A stretch of DNA of 64,000 nt from Hyphomicrobiales bacterium (lineage in GTDB: Bacteria; Pseudomonadota; Alphaproteobacteria; Rhizobiales; Rhizobiaceae). Below are positions 1 through 9,405 of this stretch, one piece after another (position 1 is the first letter of the stretch; each line of letters opens with the position of its first letter). The translations under genes were made by a program, and so were the position numbers. The notes beneath the pieces are model-generated. The model saw only the letters and a program-made list of their open reading frames with translations, did not search any database and was not told the origin of the DNA. The stretch is from positions 138,146-202,145 of the forward strand of contig UCAG01000002.1 in assembly GCA_900470285.1 (NCBI GenBank). Direction: 5' to 3'.

Positions 1-244
1 TCACACTTTTTGGAATGCGCTTTATACCCAAATCCTGCTGCGTCTTTGACATATCCATATGGACGCAAGGCGCTTAACATGCATTATGAGATAATATTTT
101 CACGTTTTTTGTGAACAGGGCAAGCTCTATCCACCGATGCTTGCGTCAGTCACAAGAGATATGACAGGAAAACACCGCAAACTTGACCTAAACCGGCCCA
201 AAACCGGCGCAGAATTGCATTGACTGAATGAGGCCTGAAATCTT

Positions 245-1642
245 ATGAAATATATCAGCACCCGTGGCGAAGCGCCGGTTTTGGGCTTTTCTGATGCACT
301 TTTGGCGGGTTTGGCGCGGGACGGCGGTCTCTATCTGCCGGAAACCTATCCGCAATTCTCCTCAGATGACATCCGCAAGCTGCGCGGCAAATCCTATGTG
401 GAAATCGCCCTCGCAGTCCTCACTCCTTTTGTAAATGGTGAGATTCCGGACGCCGAATTTGAAAAAATGGTGCGCGAATCTTATGGCTCATTCCGCCATG
501 ATGCGGTCTGCCCGCTGGTGCAGACCGGCGCGAATGAATATGTGCTGGAGCTTTTTCACGGCCCGACATTGGCGTTTAAAGACGTTGCGATGCAGCTGCT
601 TTCGCGCATGATGGATTATACGCTGGCGCAGCGCGGACAGCGCGCGACCATTGTCGGCGCCACATCCGGCGATACCGGCGGCGCGGCGATTGAAGCTTTT
701 GCCGGTCGTGATAATACCGATATTTTCATCCTGTTCCCGCATGGCCGTGTATCTCCGGTACAGCAGCGCCAGATGACCTCATCTGCGGCCAGCAATGTTC
801 ATGCCCTGTCAATTGATGGTAATTTTGACGACTGTCAGAACCTCGTCAAAGGCATGTTCAATGATCTGAACTTCCGTGACACACTTTCGCTCTCCGGTGT
901 GAATTCGATCAACTGGGCACGTATCATGCCGCAGATCGTCTATTATTTCACATCAGCTATCAGCCTCGGTGCACCGGATCGCAAAGTGTCATTCACTGTG
1001 CCTACCGGCAATTTCGGTGATATTTTTGCAGGCTTTGTTGCTAGACAAATGGGACTCCCGATTGATCGTCTGATCATTGCCACCAATGATAATGATATTC
1101 TGTCACGCACTGTTGCCACCGGCTCCTATGCGATGCGCGGCGTGGAACAGACTTCTTCTCCGTCTATGGATATTCAGATTTCCTCGAATTTCGAGCGTCT
1201 GCTGTTTGAATCCTATGACCGTGATGCAGCAGCTATTCGCGGCCTGATGCGCAGCCTTGGTCAGTCCGGTGAGTTCACGATTGCCGATGCCCCGCTGAAA
1301 ACTATCCGTGAGCAATTTGCTGCTGGTCGTTCAACCGTTGCGGAAACCGCTGCAACCATTGACTCCGTGCTGAAACAGGACGGCTATCTGCTTGATCCGC
1401 ACTCGGCTATCGGCGTTAAAGTTGCCCGCGAGCACGCAGACACAGCCTCGCCGATGGTGGTGCTGGCCACTGCCCATCCGGCGAAATTCCCGGATGCGGT
1501 GAAAGATGCCTGCGGTGTTTCTCCGGCTCTGCCTGCATGGCTCAGCGATCTGATGGAGCGTAAAGAGCATTTTACGCGTCTGCAGAATGACCTGAAAGTG
1601 ATTGAAGATCACATCCGCAATCATTCAAGAGCTGCGAAATAA
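245..1642 (+). CDS. thrC: Threonine synthase
   Basis: Threonine synthase converts O-phosphohomoserine and water to threonine and phosphate, using PLP in the cytoplasm; it is the last step of threonine synthesis. The 465-residue length fits the long (E. coli/yeast-like) ThrC class. The N-terminal segment MKYISTRG is typical, and HGPTLAFKD carries the PLP lysine at residue 112. A glycine-rich phosphate loop (SGDTGGAA) and the SINWARI segment follow. The ATG is preceded by GAGGCCTGAAATCTT. Homoserine kinase, which makes its substrate, is encoded at 9406-10365 on the other strand, so the two pathway genes are near each other but not in one operon. A hairpin follows at once, so thrC is probably transcribed alone. 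The 244 bases upstream hold no gene that I can see. Confidence 0.97.
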   Translation: MKYISTRGEAPVLGFSDALLAGLARDGGLYLPETYPQFSSDDIRKLRGKSYVEIALAVLTPFVNGEIPDAEFEKMVRESYGSFRHDAVCPLVQTGANEYVLELFHGPTLAFKDVAMQLLSRMMDYTLAQRGQRATIVGATSGDTGGAAIEAFAGRDNTDIFILFPHGRVSPVQQRQMTSSAASNVHALSIDGNFDDCQNLVKGMFNDLNFRDTLSLSGVNSINWARIMPQIVYYFTSAISLGAPDRKVSFTVPTGNFGDIFAGFVARQMGLPIDRLIIATNDNDILSRTVATGSYAMRGVEQTSSPSMDIQISSNFERLLFESYDRDAAAIRGLMRSLGQSGEFTIADAPLKTIREQFAAGRSTVAETAATIDSVLKQDGYLLDPHSAIGVKVAREHADTASPMVVLATAHPAKFPDAVKDACGVSPALPAWLSDLMERKEHFTRLQNDLKVIEDHIRNHSRAAK

Positions 1643-1651
1643 TTAAACCGC

Positions 1652-1686
1652 AGTTGCAGCCATATATTGTATTATGGCTGCAAATT
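1652..1686 (+). terminator. Hairpin after thrC
   Basis: A perfect 11-bp inverted repeat (TTGCAGCCATA at 1654-1664 against TATGGCTGCAA at 1673-1683) begins 11 bases past the thrC stop and is followed by ATTTG. The T tract is weak, so this is a likely rather than certain intrinsic terminator. Confidence 0.55.
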
Positions 1687-1745
1687 TGCATAGTTTTCAC
1701 TCTGCCTTTATATGCTGCAAAAAACATAAGAGGCAGACGGAGTAA

Positions 1746-1849
1746 TAGAGCAATTTCATTTACGATTGAAATGTTGAAACTGCTCTATCTGTTTAATTTG
1801 ACGTATTATCATACCCGTCAGCATCAAAGAAAATGACGGTGAAATACTC
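1746..1849. repeat. RIME/Bru-RS-like palindromic element, divergent copy A
   Basis: About 104 bp between thrC and the M16 peptidase gene. It has the same architecture as the copies at 3171, 12694 and 52834: a first palindrome with ends TAGAGCA and TGCTCTA (1746-1787), an AT-rich linker with GTATTATC, a second small palindrome CCGTCA/TGACGG (1815-1839), and a tail GAAATACTC matching GAAATGCTC of the other copies. It lies directly upstream of the peptidase start, so it would be in that gene's leader if the promoter is upstream. Confidence 0.6.
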
Positions 1850-1857
1850 AGGGGAGT

Positions 1858-3165
1858 ATGCCTAGAATGGGTGTAGAAGTAAGTGTTCTGTCCAACGGAC
1901 TCACGATTGCCACCGAAACCATGCCGCTTATTGAAAGCGTGGCACTGGGCATCTGGGTTAAGGCAGGCTCCCGCAATGAAGCGCATAACCGCCATGGCAT
2001 TGCACATTTTCTCGAGCATATGGCCTTTAAAGGCACTGATAACCGCAGTGCATGGCAGATTGCGGCTGACATTGAAAATGTCGGCGGTGAAATCAATGCC
2101 GCGACCAGCGTCGAAACCACCTCTTATTATGCCCGTGTGTTGCGCAATGATCTGCCGCTGGCGATTGATATTCTGGCCGACATTCTGACCAGTTCAAAAT
2201 TTGACGAAGATGAGCTTGAGCGCGAGAAAAACGTGATCATGCAGGAAATCGGCGCGGCACATGATACGCCCGATGATATTGTTTTCGACCGTTTTTCTGA
2301 AACCGCTTACCTCAACCAGCAGCTTGGCCGTTCTATTCTCGGCACGCCTGAAACAGTGCAATCCTTCACGCCGGACGATCTGCGTAACTATATTAACGAA
2401 CAGTATAGCGCCGACCGTATGGTTGTTGTCGCTGCCGGTGCGGTTGACCATGCTTCTTTTGTACGTGAAGTGGAAAGCCGTCTCGGCGGTTTCCGCGCAA
2501 CGACACAGGCTGCAGCGCCGGTGAAAGCATCCTATGTCGGCGGTGATTACCGCGAAGAACGCGACCTGATGGATGCACAGGTGCTGATCGGTTTTGAAGG
2601 CCGCGCCTATCATGTGCGCGATTTCTATGCCTCACAGCTTCTGGCAACGGTTCTCGGTGGTGGCATGTCCTCCCGCCTGTTCCAGCAAGTGCGTGAAAAG
2701 CGAGGTCTGTGCTATTCCGTTTACGCCTTCCATTGGGGCTTTTCCGATACCGGCCTGTTCGGCATTCATGCTGCGACAGGTCGTGAAAATCTTGAAGAGC
2801 TGGTTCCGGTTGTTCTCAACGAGCTTTATGAAGCCTCCACCAATATCAATATTCAGGAAGTTGACCGTGCCCGTGCACAATATCGTGCCGGTCTGCTGAT
2901 GTCGCAGGAAAGCGCTGCCAGCCGTGCAGGTCAGATTGCCCGCCAGATGCTGCTTTACGGTCGCCCGGTACCGAACGAAGAGCTGCTGGAACGCCTGAGC
3001 CTGATTACGCCGGAACGCCTGACAGATCTTTCCGGTCGTATGTTCCTCGACAGCAAGCCGACCATTGCCGCTGTCGGCCCTGTCAGTCAGATGATGGGCT
3101 ATGATGATATTCACGGCACATTACGCGGTTTCGCAGCGAATAAACGTCCGGCACTGGCAGTCTGA
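1858..3165 (+). CDS. M16 family zinc peptidase (mitochondrial processing peptidase-like)
   Basis: A 435-residue member of the pitrilysin/M16B family. The inverted zinc motif HxxEH is seen as HFLEH at residues 50-54, and the distal ligand is probably Glu130 in VIMQEIG, at the spacing expected for the family. A second M16 domain fills the C-terminal half, with the glycine-rich GGGMSSRLFQQVREKRGLCY stretch near residue 270. No signal peptide is seen, so it should act in the cytoplasm. The start at 1858 follows GGGGAGT; an in-frame ATG three codons later is possible. Family members degrade peptides or processed presequences; the substrate here is unknown. The arrangement thrC then M16 peptidase is, as I recall, conserved in Brucella relatives. 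Confidence 0.92.
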   Translation: MPRMGVEVSVLSNGLTIATETMPLIESVALGIWVKAGSRNEAHNRHGIAHFLEHMAFKGTDNRSAWQIAADIENVGGEINAATSVETTSYYARVLRNDLPLAIDILADILTSSKFDEDELEREKNVIMQEIGAAHDTPDDIVFDRFSETAYLNQQLGRSILGTPETVQSFTPDDLRNYINEQYSADRMVVVAAGAVDHASFVREVESRLGGFRATTQAAAPVKASYVGGDYREERDLMDAQVLIGFEGRAYHVRDFYASQLLATVLGGGMSSRLFQQVREKRGLCYSVYAFHWGFSDTGLFGIHAATGRENLEELVPVVLNELYEASTNINIQEVDRARAQYRAGLLMSQESAASRAGQIARQMLLYGRPVPNEELLERLSLITPERLTDLSGRMFLDSKPTIAAVGPVSQMMGYDDIHGTLRGFAANKRPALAV

Positions 3166-3170
3166 ACACC

Positions 3171-3275
3171 GGAGCGGTTCCGGTTAATAATGAACAATTG
3201 GAACCGCTCTGTCTCTTTATTTCACGCATTTCCGCACGCAAAACAGCGTCCCGCTTTTAGCTCAGAAATGCTCTA
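3171..3275. repeat. RIME/Bru-RS-like palindromic element, copy B
   Basis: The element starts 6 bases after the peptidase stop. Its first palindrome has perfect 9-bp arms, AGCGGTTCC (3173-3181) and GGAACCGCT (3200-3208). The conserved linker CTCTTTATTTCACGCATT follows, and the element ends in GAAATGCTCTA. It belongs to the same family as the copies at 1746, 12694 and 52834. Confidence 0.7.
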
Positions 3276-3301
3276 ACCTCTCTTCAGACAGGCTGGGTAT
3301 C

Positions 3302-3913
3302 ATGATCAGCTTTCCCTTCAGCAAAACACCATCTGTGTATCTGAAGGGAGAGCGTCTGTTTTTGCGTGAACCGCAATGGTCTGATTACCGCCAATGGGCA
3401 AATCTGCGCGAAAAAAGCCGCGCTTTTCTGACACCATGGGAGCCGGTATGGCGGGATGACGAGCTGGAAAAACCGAGTTTCCGGCTGCGGTTACGCCATT
3501 ACAGCGAAGAGGCACGCAGCGGAAATGCGTGGTCGCTGTTTTTATTCCGTAAGTCCGACAATGTTTTGCTGGGGGGAATCACTCTCGGTAATATCCGGCG
3601 TGGTGTCGCCCAATCCGGACAGATCGGATACTGGTGCGGTGCACCTCATGCCGGTCAGGGCTATATGTTCGACGCTTTGAAACTGGTTATCCCCTTCGCA
3701 TTCAGTGAACTGCGGTTGCACAGACTTGAAGCTGCCTGTATTCCGTCTAATCTGCGTTCGGTCAGGCTTCTTGAAAAAGCCGGATTTTTACTGGAAGGCA
3801 CATTGCGCTCCTATCTCAAGATTAACGGCCTGTGGCAGGATCATCTGCTCTACAGTCTGATTGAGGGAGAAGAGCAGCGCAGAAGTCTGTCAGTCAAAAC
3901 AACAGTCGTCTGA
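3302..3913 (+). CDS. GNAT family N-acetyltransferase (RimJ/RimL-like)
   Basis: 203 residues with the fold signature of the RimJ/RimL group: VYLKGERLFLREPQWSDY at the N-terminus, and a central acetyl-CoA loop GAPHAGQGYMFDAL followed by the typical LRLHRLEAACIPSNLRSVRL segment. It probably transfers acetyl from acetyl-CoA to a protein N-terminus or small amine in the cytoplasm; the substrate cannot be read from sequence. The ribosome binding site before the ATG is weak (GGCTGGGTATC). It lies 46 bases upstream of the EAL protein on the same strand and may be co-transcribed with it. A RIME-like repeat lies just upstream. Confidence 0.88.
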   Translation: MISFPFSKTPSVYLKGERLFLREPQWSDYRQWANLREKSRAFLTPWEPVWRDDELEKPSFRLRLRHYSEEARSGNAWSLFLFRKSDNVLLGGITLGNIRRGVAQSGQIGYWCGAPHAGQGYMFDALKLVIPFAFSELRLHRLEAACIPSNLRSVRLLEKAGFLLEGTLRSYLKINGLWQDHLLYSLIEGEEQRRSLSVKTTVV

Positions 3914-3959
3914 CCATTAAGCGCAAAACACCTGATACCAAGACAAAAAGGTAAAGATA

Positions 3960-6848
3960 GTGACAGAAAACTTTCAGAACCGATTGAAAACGTTTTTCTG
4001 TGTGTTTGCCTTTATCGCAGCATTATTGCAGATCACGGTTCCTGCATCCGCAGTTGAGCCTATCAAAATTTCCAAAGAAGATACCGCTCTCGACCTCACC
4101 CGTGCTGTGCAGATCATGCATAATCAGGGTGATACTGTGCAGGTTTCCACCGCTCCCGGTGCCGACGGCATTGTCCGGCGCATTGAAGTGCAGGCCGACA
4201 AGGATAAACGCTCCAGCGGTAACTGGGCAGCTTTCGCTATTGCTAACCCGACCGATGAGCAGATTGACCGTCTGATTGTTGCGCCGCATTACCGCCTTGT
4301 GAAATCCGGCTTTGTCTGGCCGGATCTGGGTTCACAGCGCATATCCTCGATCACGCCAAGTGAGGGCTTTGCGCTTGACCGTCAGGTCAGCCCTGATGCG
4401 GATGTGTTTCTGATTACTATCAATCCGGGCTCGGTGATTACACTGGTTGCGGAAATGGCCTCCCCTAACCTGCCACAGCTTTATCTGTGGGAACCGGATG
4501 CCTATAAAGACACAATCAACTCCTACACGCTCTATCGCGGTATTCTGCTCGGCATTTCCGGTCTGCTGGCACTGTTTCTGACCATTCTTTTTGTCGTGCG
4601 CGGAACATCACTGTTTCCTGCAGCGGCGGCACTGGCTTGGGCGGTTCTGGCCTATATCTGCGTGGATTTCGGCTTCTGGAACAAGCTGATCGCCATCACT
4701 CCCGGCAATGAGCAGATGTGGCGGGCGGGCACGGAGGTGGCGCTGGCAGCCAGTTTCCTGATTTTCCTGTTTACCTATCTCAACCTCAACCGCTGGCACG
4801 ACCATTTTTCCTATGGCGCTGTGGCATGGGTTCTCGGTCTGATGATGCTGAGCGGCGTGGCGATTTTTGATCCGCCAATTGCTGCCGGCATTGCCCGCAT
4901 CTCTTTTGCGCTGACCGTTATCTGCGGCATTGCGATCATCGGCATTCTGGCTTTGCGCAGCTATGACCGCGCAATTATGCTGATCCCCACATGGCTGTTG
5001 ATAGCCATATGGATGACCGGCGCATGGCTGGCCGTTTCCGGTCGTCTGGACAATGATATCGTGCAGCCTGCGCTAGGCGGCGGCCTTGTACTGATCGTTC
5101 TGCTGATCGGTTTCACCGTGATGCAACATGCTTTTGCAGGCGGCGTGCTGCGTGTCGGTCTGTTCTCCGATATGGAACGGCAGGCGCTGGCGGTCATTGG
5201 TTCCGGCGATATTGTCTGGGACTGGGATGTGCCGCGTGACCGCGTGGTGACAACACCGGATATTTCCACCTATCTCGGCACGGCTGCTGCCAGCCTTCTC
5301 GGCCCTGTGCGTAACTGGTTGCCGGTGATGCATGGTGATGACCGTGACCGTTTCCGCACCACGCTGGATGCTATTCTGGAAAACCGCCGCGGCCGTATTC
5401 ACCAGACTTTCCGTCTGCGCGCCAATGACGGCCATTATCACTGGTATCATCTGCGCGCGCGTCCGGTTATCGGCTCGGATGGCGAAATTGTACGCTGTGT
5501 CGGTACGCTGCATAATGTGACCGAACAGAAAAAGGCCGAAGAACGCCTGCTGCATGATGCTGTGCATGACAATCTTACCGGTCTGCCGAACCGCGAGCTG
5601 TTCCTTGACCGCCTCGCCAATGTCATGAGCATGTCCTATAATGAGAGCAGGCTCAAACCGACTGTTTTCGTCATTGATATCGACCGGTTCAAACAAGTCA
5701 ATGACAGCCTCGGCATGTCAGCCGGTGATACAATCCTGCTGACGATCTCGCGCCGCCTGTTCCGCCTGATGAAGCCGCAGGATACGCTTTCAAGACTGTC
5801 TTCCGACCAGTTCGGCCTGATCCTCGCATCCGAGTCTGATCCGGCTAAAGTGGCTGCTTTTGCGGAAGCGCTGCGTCAGGCCATCCGCGCACCGATTTCC
5901 TATGCCAAGCGCGAGATTGTACTGACCGCTTCTGTTGGTCTTCTTACATGGACAGCCAATGCCGCCAATGCGGAAGATATGATCAAAGATGCGGAACTGG
6001 CCATGTATCAGGCCAAGCGTTTTGGCGGCGACCGTATTGAGCCGTTCCGCCCGTCCTTCCGTGCTATCGGCAGCGACAAGTTGCAGCTGGAATCGGATCT
6101 GCGCCGCGCCATTGAGCGTAAGGAAATCACAATAGCCTATCAGCCGATTGTGAACCTGCAGGACGGTACAATTGCCGGTTTTGAAGCCCTGATGCGCTGG
6201 GAACATCCGCGTCGTGGTCCAATCTCGCCATCTGAATTTATTCCGATTGCCGAGAATTCCGGTCTCATCGTGCCGCTTGGCCTGTTCGCCATGCAGCAAT
6301 CAGCCAATGACCTGTTCAACTGGCAGGAGAACCTGTCACGTCCGAACCTGTTTGTCTCCGTCAATCTGTCCAGCACCCAGCTGATCCGTCAGGATTTGCT
6401 GAGCGATGTCCGTGCGATCTTGTCCCGTACACATGTGACCAAAGGCACACTCAAACTGGAACTGACAGAATCCGTGCTGATGGAAAATCCGGAGCAGTCA
6501 GCGCATATGCTGAACGAGCTGAAATCCATGGGTGTCGGCCTGTCACTGGATGATTTCGGTACCGGCTATTCATCGCTTGCCTATCTCACACGCTTCCCGA
6601 TTGATATGATCAAGATCGACCGTTCATTCGTCAAAGGTGACAAGCCGCAGAAAGCAACCTTGCTGCGCTCCATCATTCGCATGGCACAGGATCTGGAGCT
6701 TAAGGTTGTTGCTGAAGGTGTTGAAAGCGAACAGGATGCCATGCAATTGCGTGAAATGGGCTGCGAATATGTCCAGAGCTTCCTGTTCGGCCAACCGATG
6801 ACTGCTGAAAATGCAGCCCGCCTGCTCAATGGCCAGACAGTAGAATAA
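3960..6848 (+). CDS. Membrane PAS-GGDEF-EAL protein, probable c-di-GMP phosphodiesterase
   Basis: A 962-residue signalling protein. Order of parts: signal peptide (about 1-31), a periplasmic domain resembling the 7TMR-DISM extracellular type (about 35-175), seven or eight membrane segments (about 190-400), a PAS domain (about 415-525), GGDEF (about 535-695) and EAL (about 710-955). The GGDEF active site reads SSDQF at residues 614-618, so cyclase activity should be lost. The EAL site is intact (EAL at 742-744, then VNLSSTQL, ELTESVL, DDFGTGYSSL, KIDRSFV, EGVE), predicting hydrolysis of c-di-GMP. The start is GTG after AAAGGTAAAGATA. A strong terminator follows. As I recall, a related phosphodiesterase gene lies near thrC in Brucella. 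Confidence 0.93.
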   Translation: MTENFQNRLKTFFCVFAFIAALLQITVPASAVEPIKISKEDTALDLTRAVQIMHNQGDTVQVSTAPGADGIVRRIEVQADKDKRSSGNWAAFAIANPTDEQIDRLIVAPHYRLVKSGFVWPDLGSQRISSITPSEGFALDRQVSPDADVFLITINPGSVITLVAEMASPNLPQLYLWEPDAYKDTINSYTLYRGILLGISGLLALFLTILFVVRGTSLFPAAAALAWAVLAYICVDFGFWNKLIAITPGNEQMWRAGTEVALAASFLIFLFTYLNLNRWHDHFSYGAVAWVLGLMMLSGVAIFDPPIAAGIARISFALTVICGIAIIGILALRSYDRAIMLIPTWLLIAIWMTGAWLAVSGRLDNDIVQPALGGGLVLIVLLIGFTVMQHAFAGGVLRVGLFSDMERQALAVIGSGDIVWDWDVPRDRVVTTPDISTYLGTAAASLLGPVRNWLPVMHGDDRDRFRTTLDAILENRRGRIHQTFRLRANDGHYHWYHLRARPVIGSDGEIVRCVGTLHNVTEQKKAEERLLHDAVHDNLTGLPNRELFLDRLANVMSMSYNESRLKPTVFVIDIDRFKQVNDSLGMSAGDTILLTISRRLFRLMKPQDTLSRLSSDQFGLILASESDPAKVAAFAEALRQAIRAPISYAKREIVLTASVGLLTWTANAANAEDMIKDAELAMYQAKRFGGDRIEPFRPSFRAIGSDKLQLESDLRRAIERKEITIAYQPIVNLQDGTIAGFEALMRWEHPRRGPISPSEFIPIAENSGLIVPLGLFAMQQSANDLFNWQENLSRPNLFVSVNLSSTQLIRQDLLSDVRAILSRTHVTKGTLKLELTESVLMENPEQSAHMLNELKSMGVGLSLDDFGTGYSSLAYLTRFPIDMIKIDRSFVKGDKPQKATLLRSIIRMAQDLELKVVAEGVESEQDAMQLREMGCEYVQSFLFGQPMTAENAARLLNGQTVE

Positions 6849-6867
6849 GTATCATACGGCGAGAATA

Positions 6868-6905
6868 AAAAACACCGCCTCGGCTGGAGAGGCGGTGTTT
6901 TTTTA
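6868..6905 (+). terminator. Intrinsic terminator, bidirectional
   Basis: AACACCGCCTC and GAGGCGGTGTT form a perfect 11-bp stem with a 7-base loop, with an A tract before and a T tract after. It sits between the convergent EAL gene and algH, so it can serve both. Confidence 0.9.
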
Positions 6906-6921
6906 TGCATCAGACCTTGCT

Positions 6922-7503
6922 TTAAGCATGTCCGGCCTGAACAACGAGGCGTGCAGGATCGACGCCCATCTGCGCCATGACACGATCATATTTGCCGAGA
7001 ATATCCGTATCAAACAGCAAATCTGTGGTTGGCGGGCAGATCAGCCAGTCATTACTCGCAATTTCACGCTCAATCTGCCCTGCATCCCAACCGGCATAGC
7101 CAAGCGCCATCAGTGTTTTATCCGGCCCCATACCATCCGATATGGCATGGAGAATATCCATAGTCGCGGTCATACAGATATCATCGGTGACGGGAATACT
7201 GGTGCCGACCATAAAATCATCGCTATGCAGTACAAAGCCCCGTCCGGTTTCAACAGGGCCGCCACGGCGCACCATCAGCGAGCGGGCTTTTTCGGGCAGT
7301 AAAATACTCTGCGCCTGCGTAATGATACCAAGACGGATCAAGAGGTCGGGAAATTCAAGCGGCTGCAGCTGGTTAATGATAAAACCCATCGTCCCCTGCT
7401 CTGAATGCGCACAAATATAAATGACCGAACGGGCAAAACGCTCATCCGTCATACCGGGCATTGCAAGCAGAAATTGTCCGTTGAGAAAACCGTTGTTCAC
7501 CAC
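6922..7503 (-). CDS. algH: YqgE/AlgH family protein
   Basis: 193 residues matching the UPF0301 family: [18 protein letters not shown] at the N-terminus, then [31 protein letters not shown] and the [19 protein letters not shown] block. It is cytoplasmic, without catalytic motifs. In Pseudomonas, AlgH was first linked to alginate regulation, but the molecular role of the family is not settled. The start is GTG at 7501-7503 after AGAGGC; the next codon is also GTG, so the start could be one codon later. It is convergent with the EAL gene and alone on its strand. Confidence 0.9.
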   Translation of the reverse strand: MVNNGFLNGQFLLAMPGMTDERFARSVIYICAHSEQGTMGFIINQLQPLEFPDLLIRLGIITQAQSILLPEKARSLMVRRGGPVETGRGFVLHSDDFMVGTSIPVTDDICMTATMDILHAISDGMGPDKTLMALGYAGWDAGQIEREIASNDWLICPPTTDLLFDTDILGKYDRVMAQMGVDPARLVVQAGHA

Positions 7504-7891
7504 ACGCCTCTTTCAATTTCAATGCAACAGGATTGATGAAGATAAATGGGTAATTTTTGCCGTTCGCTTCGGATGATTATGCGTCTGTTTTATTCATTCA
7601 CGGCATAGTGAATAATCAGCATAACACAACGCTTACATGAGCCAAGTCACATTTATCGAAGTTTTTTGAAGCGAGAAAATCCGGTTTGTATTTTTTCAGC
7701 CATTTCAGCACATTACTTAAAATTCGTATTTTAGAAAATTCATATTAAAAGCGAAATATTCTGCCTTAAGAAGAAAATTACACGCCTGTCCGCCAGAAAT
7801 TTCAAGAAATAGCGCTTCCGTAAAATCCGGTCAGAGGCTATGTATAATGCCAATATCCGTTACTCATAATCTGTATGAAGGAGAACAGACA
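7504..7891. other. AT-rich intergenic region between algH and the peroxiredoxin gene
   Basis: 388 bases between divergent genes, so it should contain both promoters. It is visibly richer in A and T than its surroundings (7640-7780). I see no gene, no strong hairpin and no clear operator. An in-frame ATG at 7847 precedes the peroxiredoxin start but lacks a ribosome binding site. Confidence 0.5.
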
Positions 7892-8377
7892 ATGGCCATT
7901 CAGATCGGCGATAAACTGCCAGCAGCGAGCTTCAAAACCAAAACTGCTGACGGCGTTAAAGACGTCACCACAGATGACGTTTTTCAGGGTAAGAAAGTCG
8001 TTCTCTTTGCAGTACCAGGTGCTTTCACCCCAACCTGCACACTGAACCATCTGCCAGGCTATCTGGCAAATTACGATGCGCTGATCGCTAAAGGCGTAGA
8101 CACTGTTGCTGTCGTTTCCGTCAATGACGTGCATGTCATGGGCGCATGGGCAAAGGCCACCGAAGGTGAAGGCAAAATCGTCTATCTTTCCGACGGTATC
8201 GGCGCATTCACTAAAGCTGCCGGTCTTGATATCGACCTGTCCGGCGGCGGTCTTGGCGTACGCTCCAAGCGCTATTCAGCGCTGATTGAAGATGGCGTTG
8301 TAAAGAGCCTCGACATTGAAGAAAATCCGGGCGTTGCCACAGTTTCTTCCGCAGAAGCGATGCTCGAAAAGCTCTGA
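7892..8377 (+). CDS. Peroxiredoxin, Prx5 type, single cysteine
   Basis: Reduces hydrogen peroxide and organic peroxides in the cytoplasm. The 161-residue protein carries the Prx5 active-site motif PGAFTPTC, with the peroxidatic cysteine at residue 49. I find no other cysteine in the chain, so a second resolving cysteine is absent and an external thiol must resolve the sulfenate. The chosen ATG follows AAGGAGAACAGAC, a strong ribosome binding site; an upstream in-frame ATG at 7847 has none and would add 15 residues not typical of the family. A terminator follows directly, so the gene is probably monocistronic. Confidence 0.94.
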   Translation: MAIQIGDKLPAASFKTKTADGVKDVTTDDVFQGKKVVLFAVPGAFTPTCTLNHLPGYLANYDALIAKGVDTVAVVSVNDVHVMGAWAKATEGEGKIVYLSDGIGAFTKAAGLDIDLSGGGLGVRSKRYSALIEDGVVKSLDIEENPGVATVSSAEAMLEKL

Positions 8378-8393
8378 TTTCATAATCCGCATG

Positions 8394-8425
8394 CAAAAAG
8401 CCCGCTTCAAAGCGGGCTTTTTTAT
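8394..8425 (+). terminator. Intrinsic terminator, bidirectional
   Basis: AAAAAGCCCGCTT-CAA-AGCGGGCTTTTTT: an 8-bp GC-rich core stem with a short loop, flanked by A and T tracts, between the convergent peroxiredoxin and DUF3995 genes. Confidence 0.9.
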
Positions 8426-8442
8426 ATACAGAATGATCAAAA

Positions 8443-8844
8443 TCAGAGCGAAATATATAAAATACCGGCAGCCAGCAGCAAGCAAAGCGGCGAATAATAC
8501 CTGCTGTCATATTTCGCAAATTCAGATTTAGACGGACGTTTAAAAAAGCCGACCAGCCTGAAATCTCCGACAGCGCGCAAAAACAGAATAAACGCCAGTC
8601 CCCAACCTAGCGGCTGAAGTACAGTGACATTCCAAACACCGACAGAGAAAACCAGAACGGCAAACAAAAACAGCGCAACGGCCACAGCCAGAGTACCGGC
8701 CTTAGACGGCGTGAATGATTGCTGCCCGTCTTCTCTTACCGGAACTGCGGCAGCTTTACCCATCTCACCGCCAAGTGCCCAATAGACATGAATGGCTGAT
8801 AAAATCAGAAAAACACCCGTCAGCAACAATCCGATGTAAAACAT
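8443..8844 (-). CDS. DUF3995 family membrane protein
   Basis: 133 residues with four predicted membrane helices (about 1-22, 53-74, 78-98 and 113-133). The SAIHVYWALGG motif after helix 1, and the WGLAFILFLRAVGDFRLVGFFKR stretch between helices 3 and 4, match DUF3995. Its function is unknown. I chose the second ATG because it sits after AGCAGAGACA and opens directly into the first helix; the upstream ATG at 8863-8865 would add seven residues. It is last in line after rnhA on the same strand and could be the end of the ispH-thrB-rnhA unit. Confidence 0.75.
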   Translation of the reverse strand: MFYIGLLLTGVFLILSAIHVYWALGGEMGKAAAVPVREDGQQSFTPSKAGTLAVAVALFLFAVLVFSVGVWNVTVLQPLGWGLAFILFLRAVGDFRLVGFFKRPSKSEFAKYDSRYYSPLCLLLAAGILYISL

Positions 8845-8898
8845 TGTCTCTGCTTTCTGCAGCATTGCGGTCGCACAGATAGTCTCGTTACACGAATA

Positions 8899-9339
8899 TC
8901 AGCGCTTTTTATATGGTGCCATACCTTCACGGGCGAGTTCATCCGCACGCTCATTCTCAGGATGTCCCGCATGGCCTTTAACCCAGTGCCATGTCACCTT
9001 GTGATTTTTGCGCGCAGCATCCAGCTCCTGCCAAAGCTCAGCATTTTTAACCGGAGCCTTGGCCGCGGTTTTCCAGCCATTACGCTTCCAGCCTTCGATC
9101 CATTTGGAAATGCCATCGCGTACATATACCGAGTCCGTATAGAGATCGACCTGACATGGCTCTTTAAGTGCCTGCAATGCGGAAATTGCCGCCATCAGCT
9201 CCATCCGGTTATTGGTCGTATCCCGCTCACCACCATTCAGCTCTCTGCGGTGGCCGTTATACTCCAGTATCGCCCCCCATCCCCCGGGACCCGGATTTCC
9301 TGAACAGGCACCATCCGTATAGGCTGTAATCGTCTTCAA
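8899..9339 (-). CDS. rnhA: Ribonuclease HI
   Basis: Cleaves RNA in RNA-DNA hybrids, removing R-loops and Okazaki primers. At 146 residues it is the normal length, and all active-site residues are visible: Asp9 ([16 protein letters not shown]), Glu47 (NRMELMAA), Asp69 (YTDSVYV), His123 (VKGHAG) and Asp133 (ERADELA). The start codon appears to be TTG at 9337-9339 (leading into KTITAYTD), after GAGAAAACCGC; a weak start may keep expression low. It lies 66 bases after thrB and probably shares its transcript, as is common in alphaproteobacteria. Confidence 0.95.
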   Translation of the reverse strand: MKTITAYTDGACSGNPGPGGWGAILEYNGHRRELNGGERDTTNNRMELMAAISALQALKEPCQVDLYTDSVYVRDGISKWIEGWKRNGWKTAAKAPVKNAELWQELDAARKNHKVTWHWVKGHAGHPENERADELAREGMAPYKKR

Positions 9340-9405
9340 GCGGTTTTCTCACATTTATTTATCAGGCTCAGTTCACGGATATTCAGCACCGTAACCTGTT
9401 ATTGC

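Noticed and set aside
7847-7891. Longer N-terminus for the peroxiredoxin
   Set aside because: The upstream ATG lacks a ribosome binding site, whereas the ATG at 7892 has AAGGAG and gives the normal family start.
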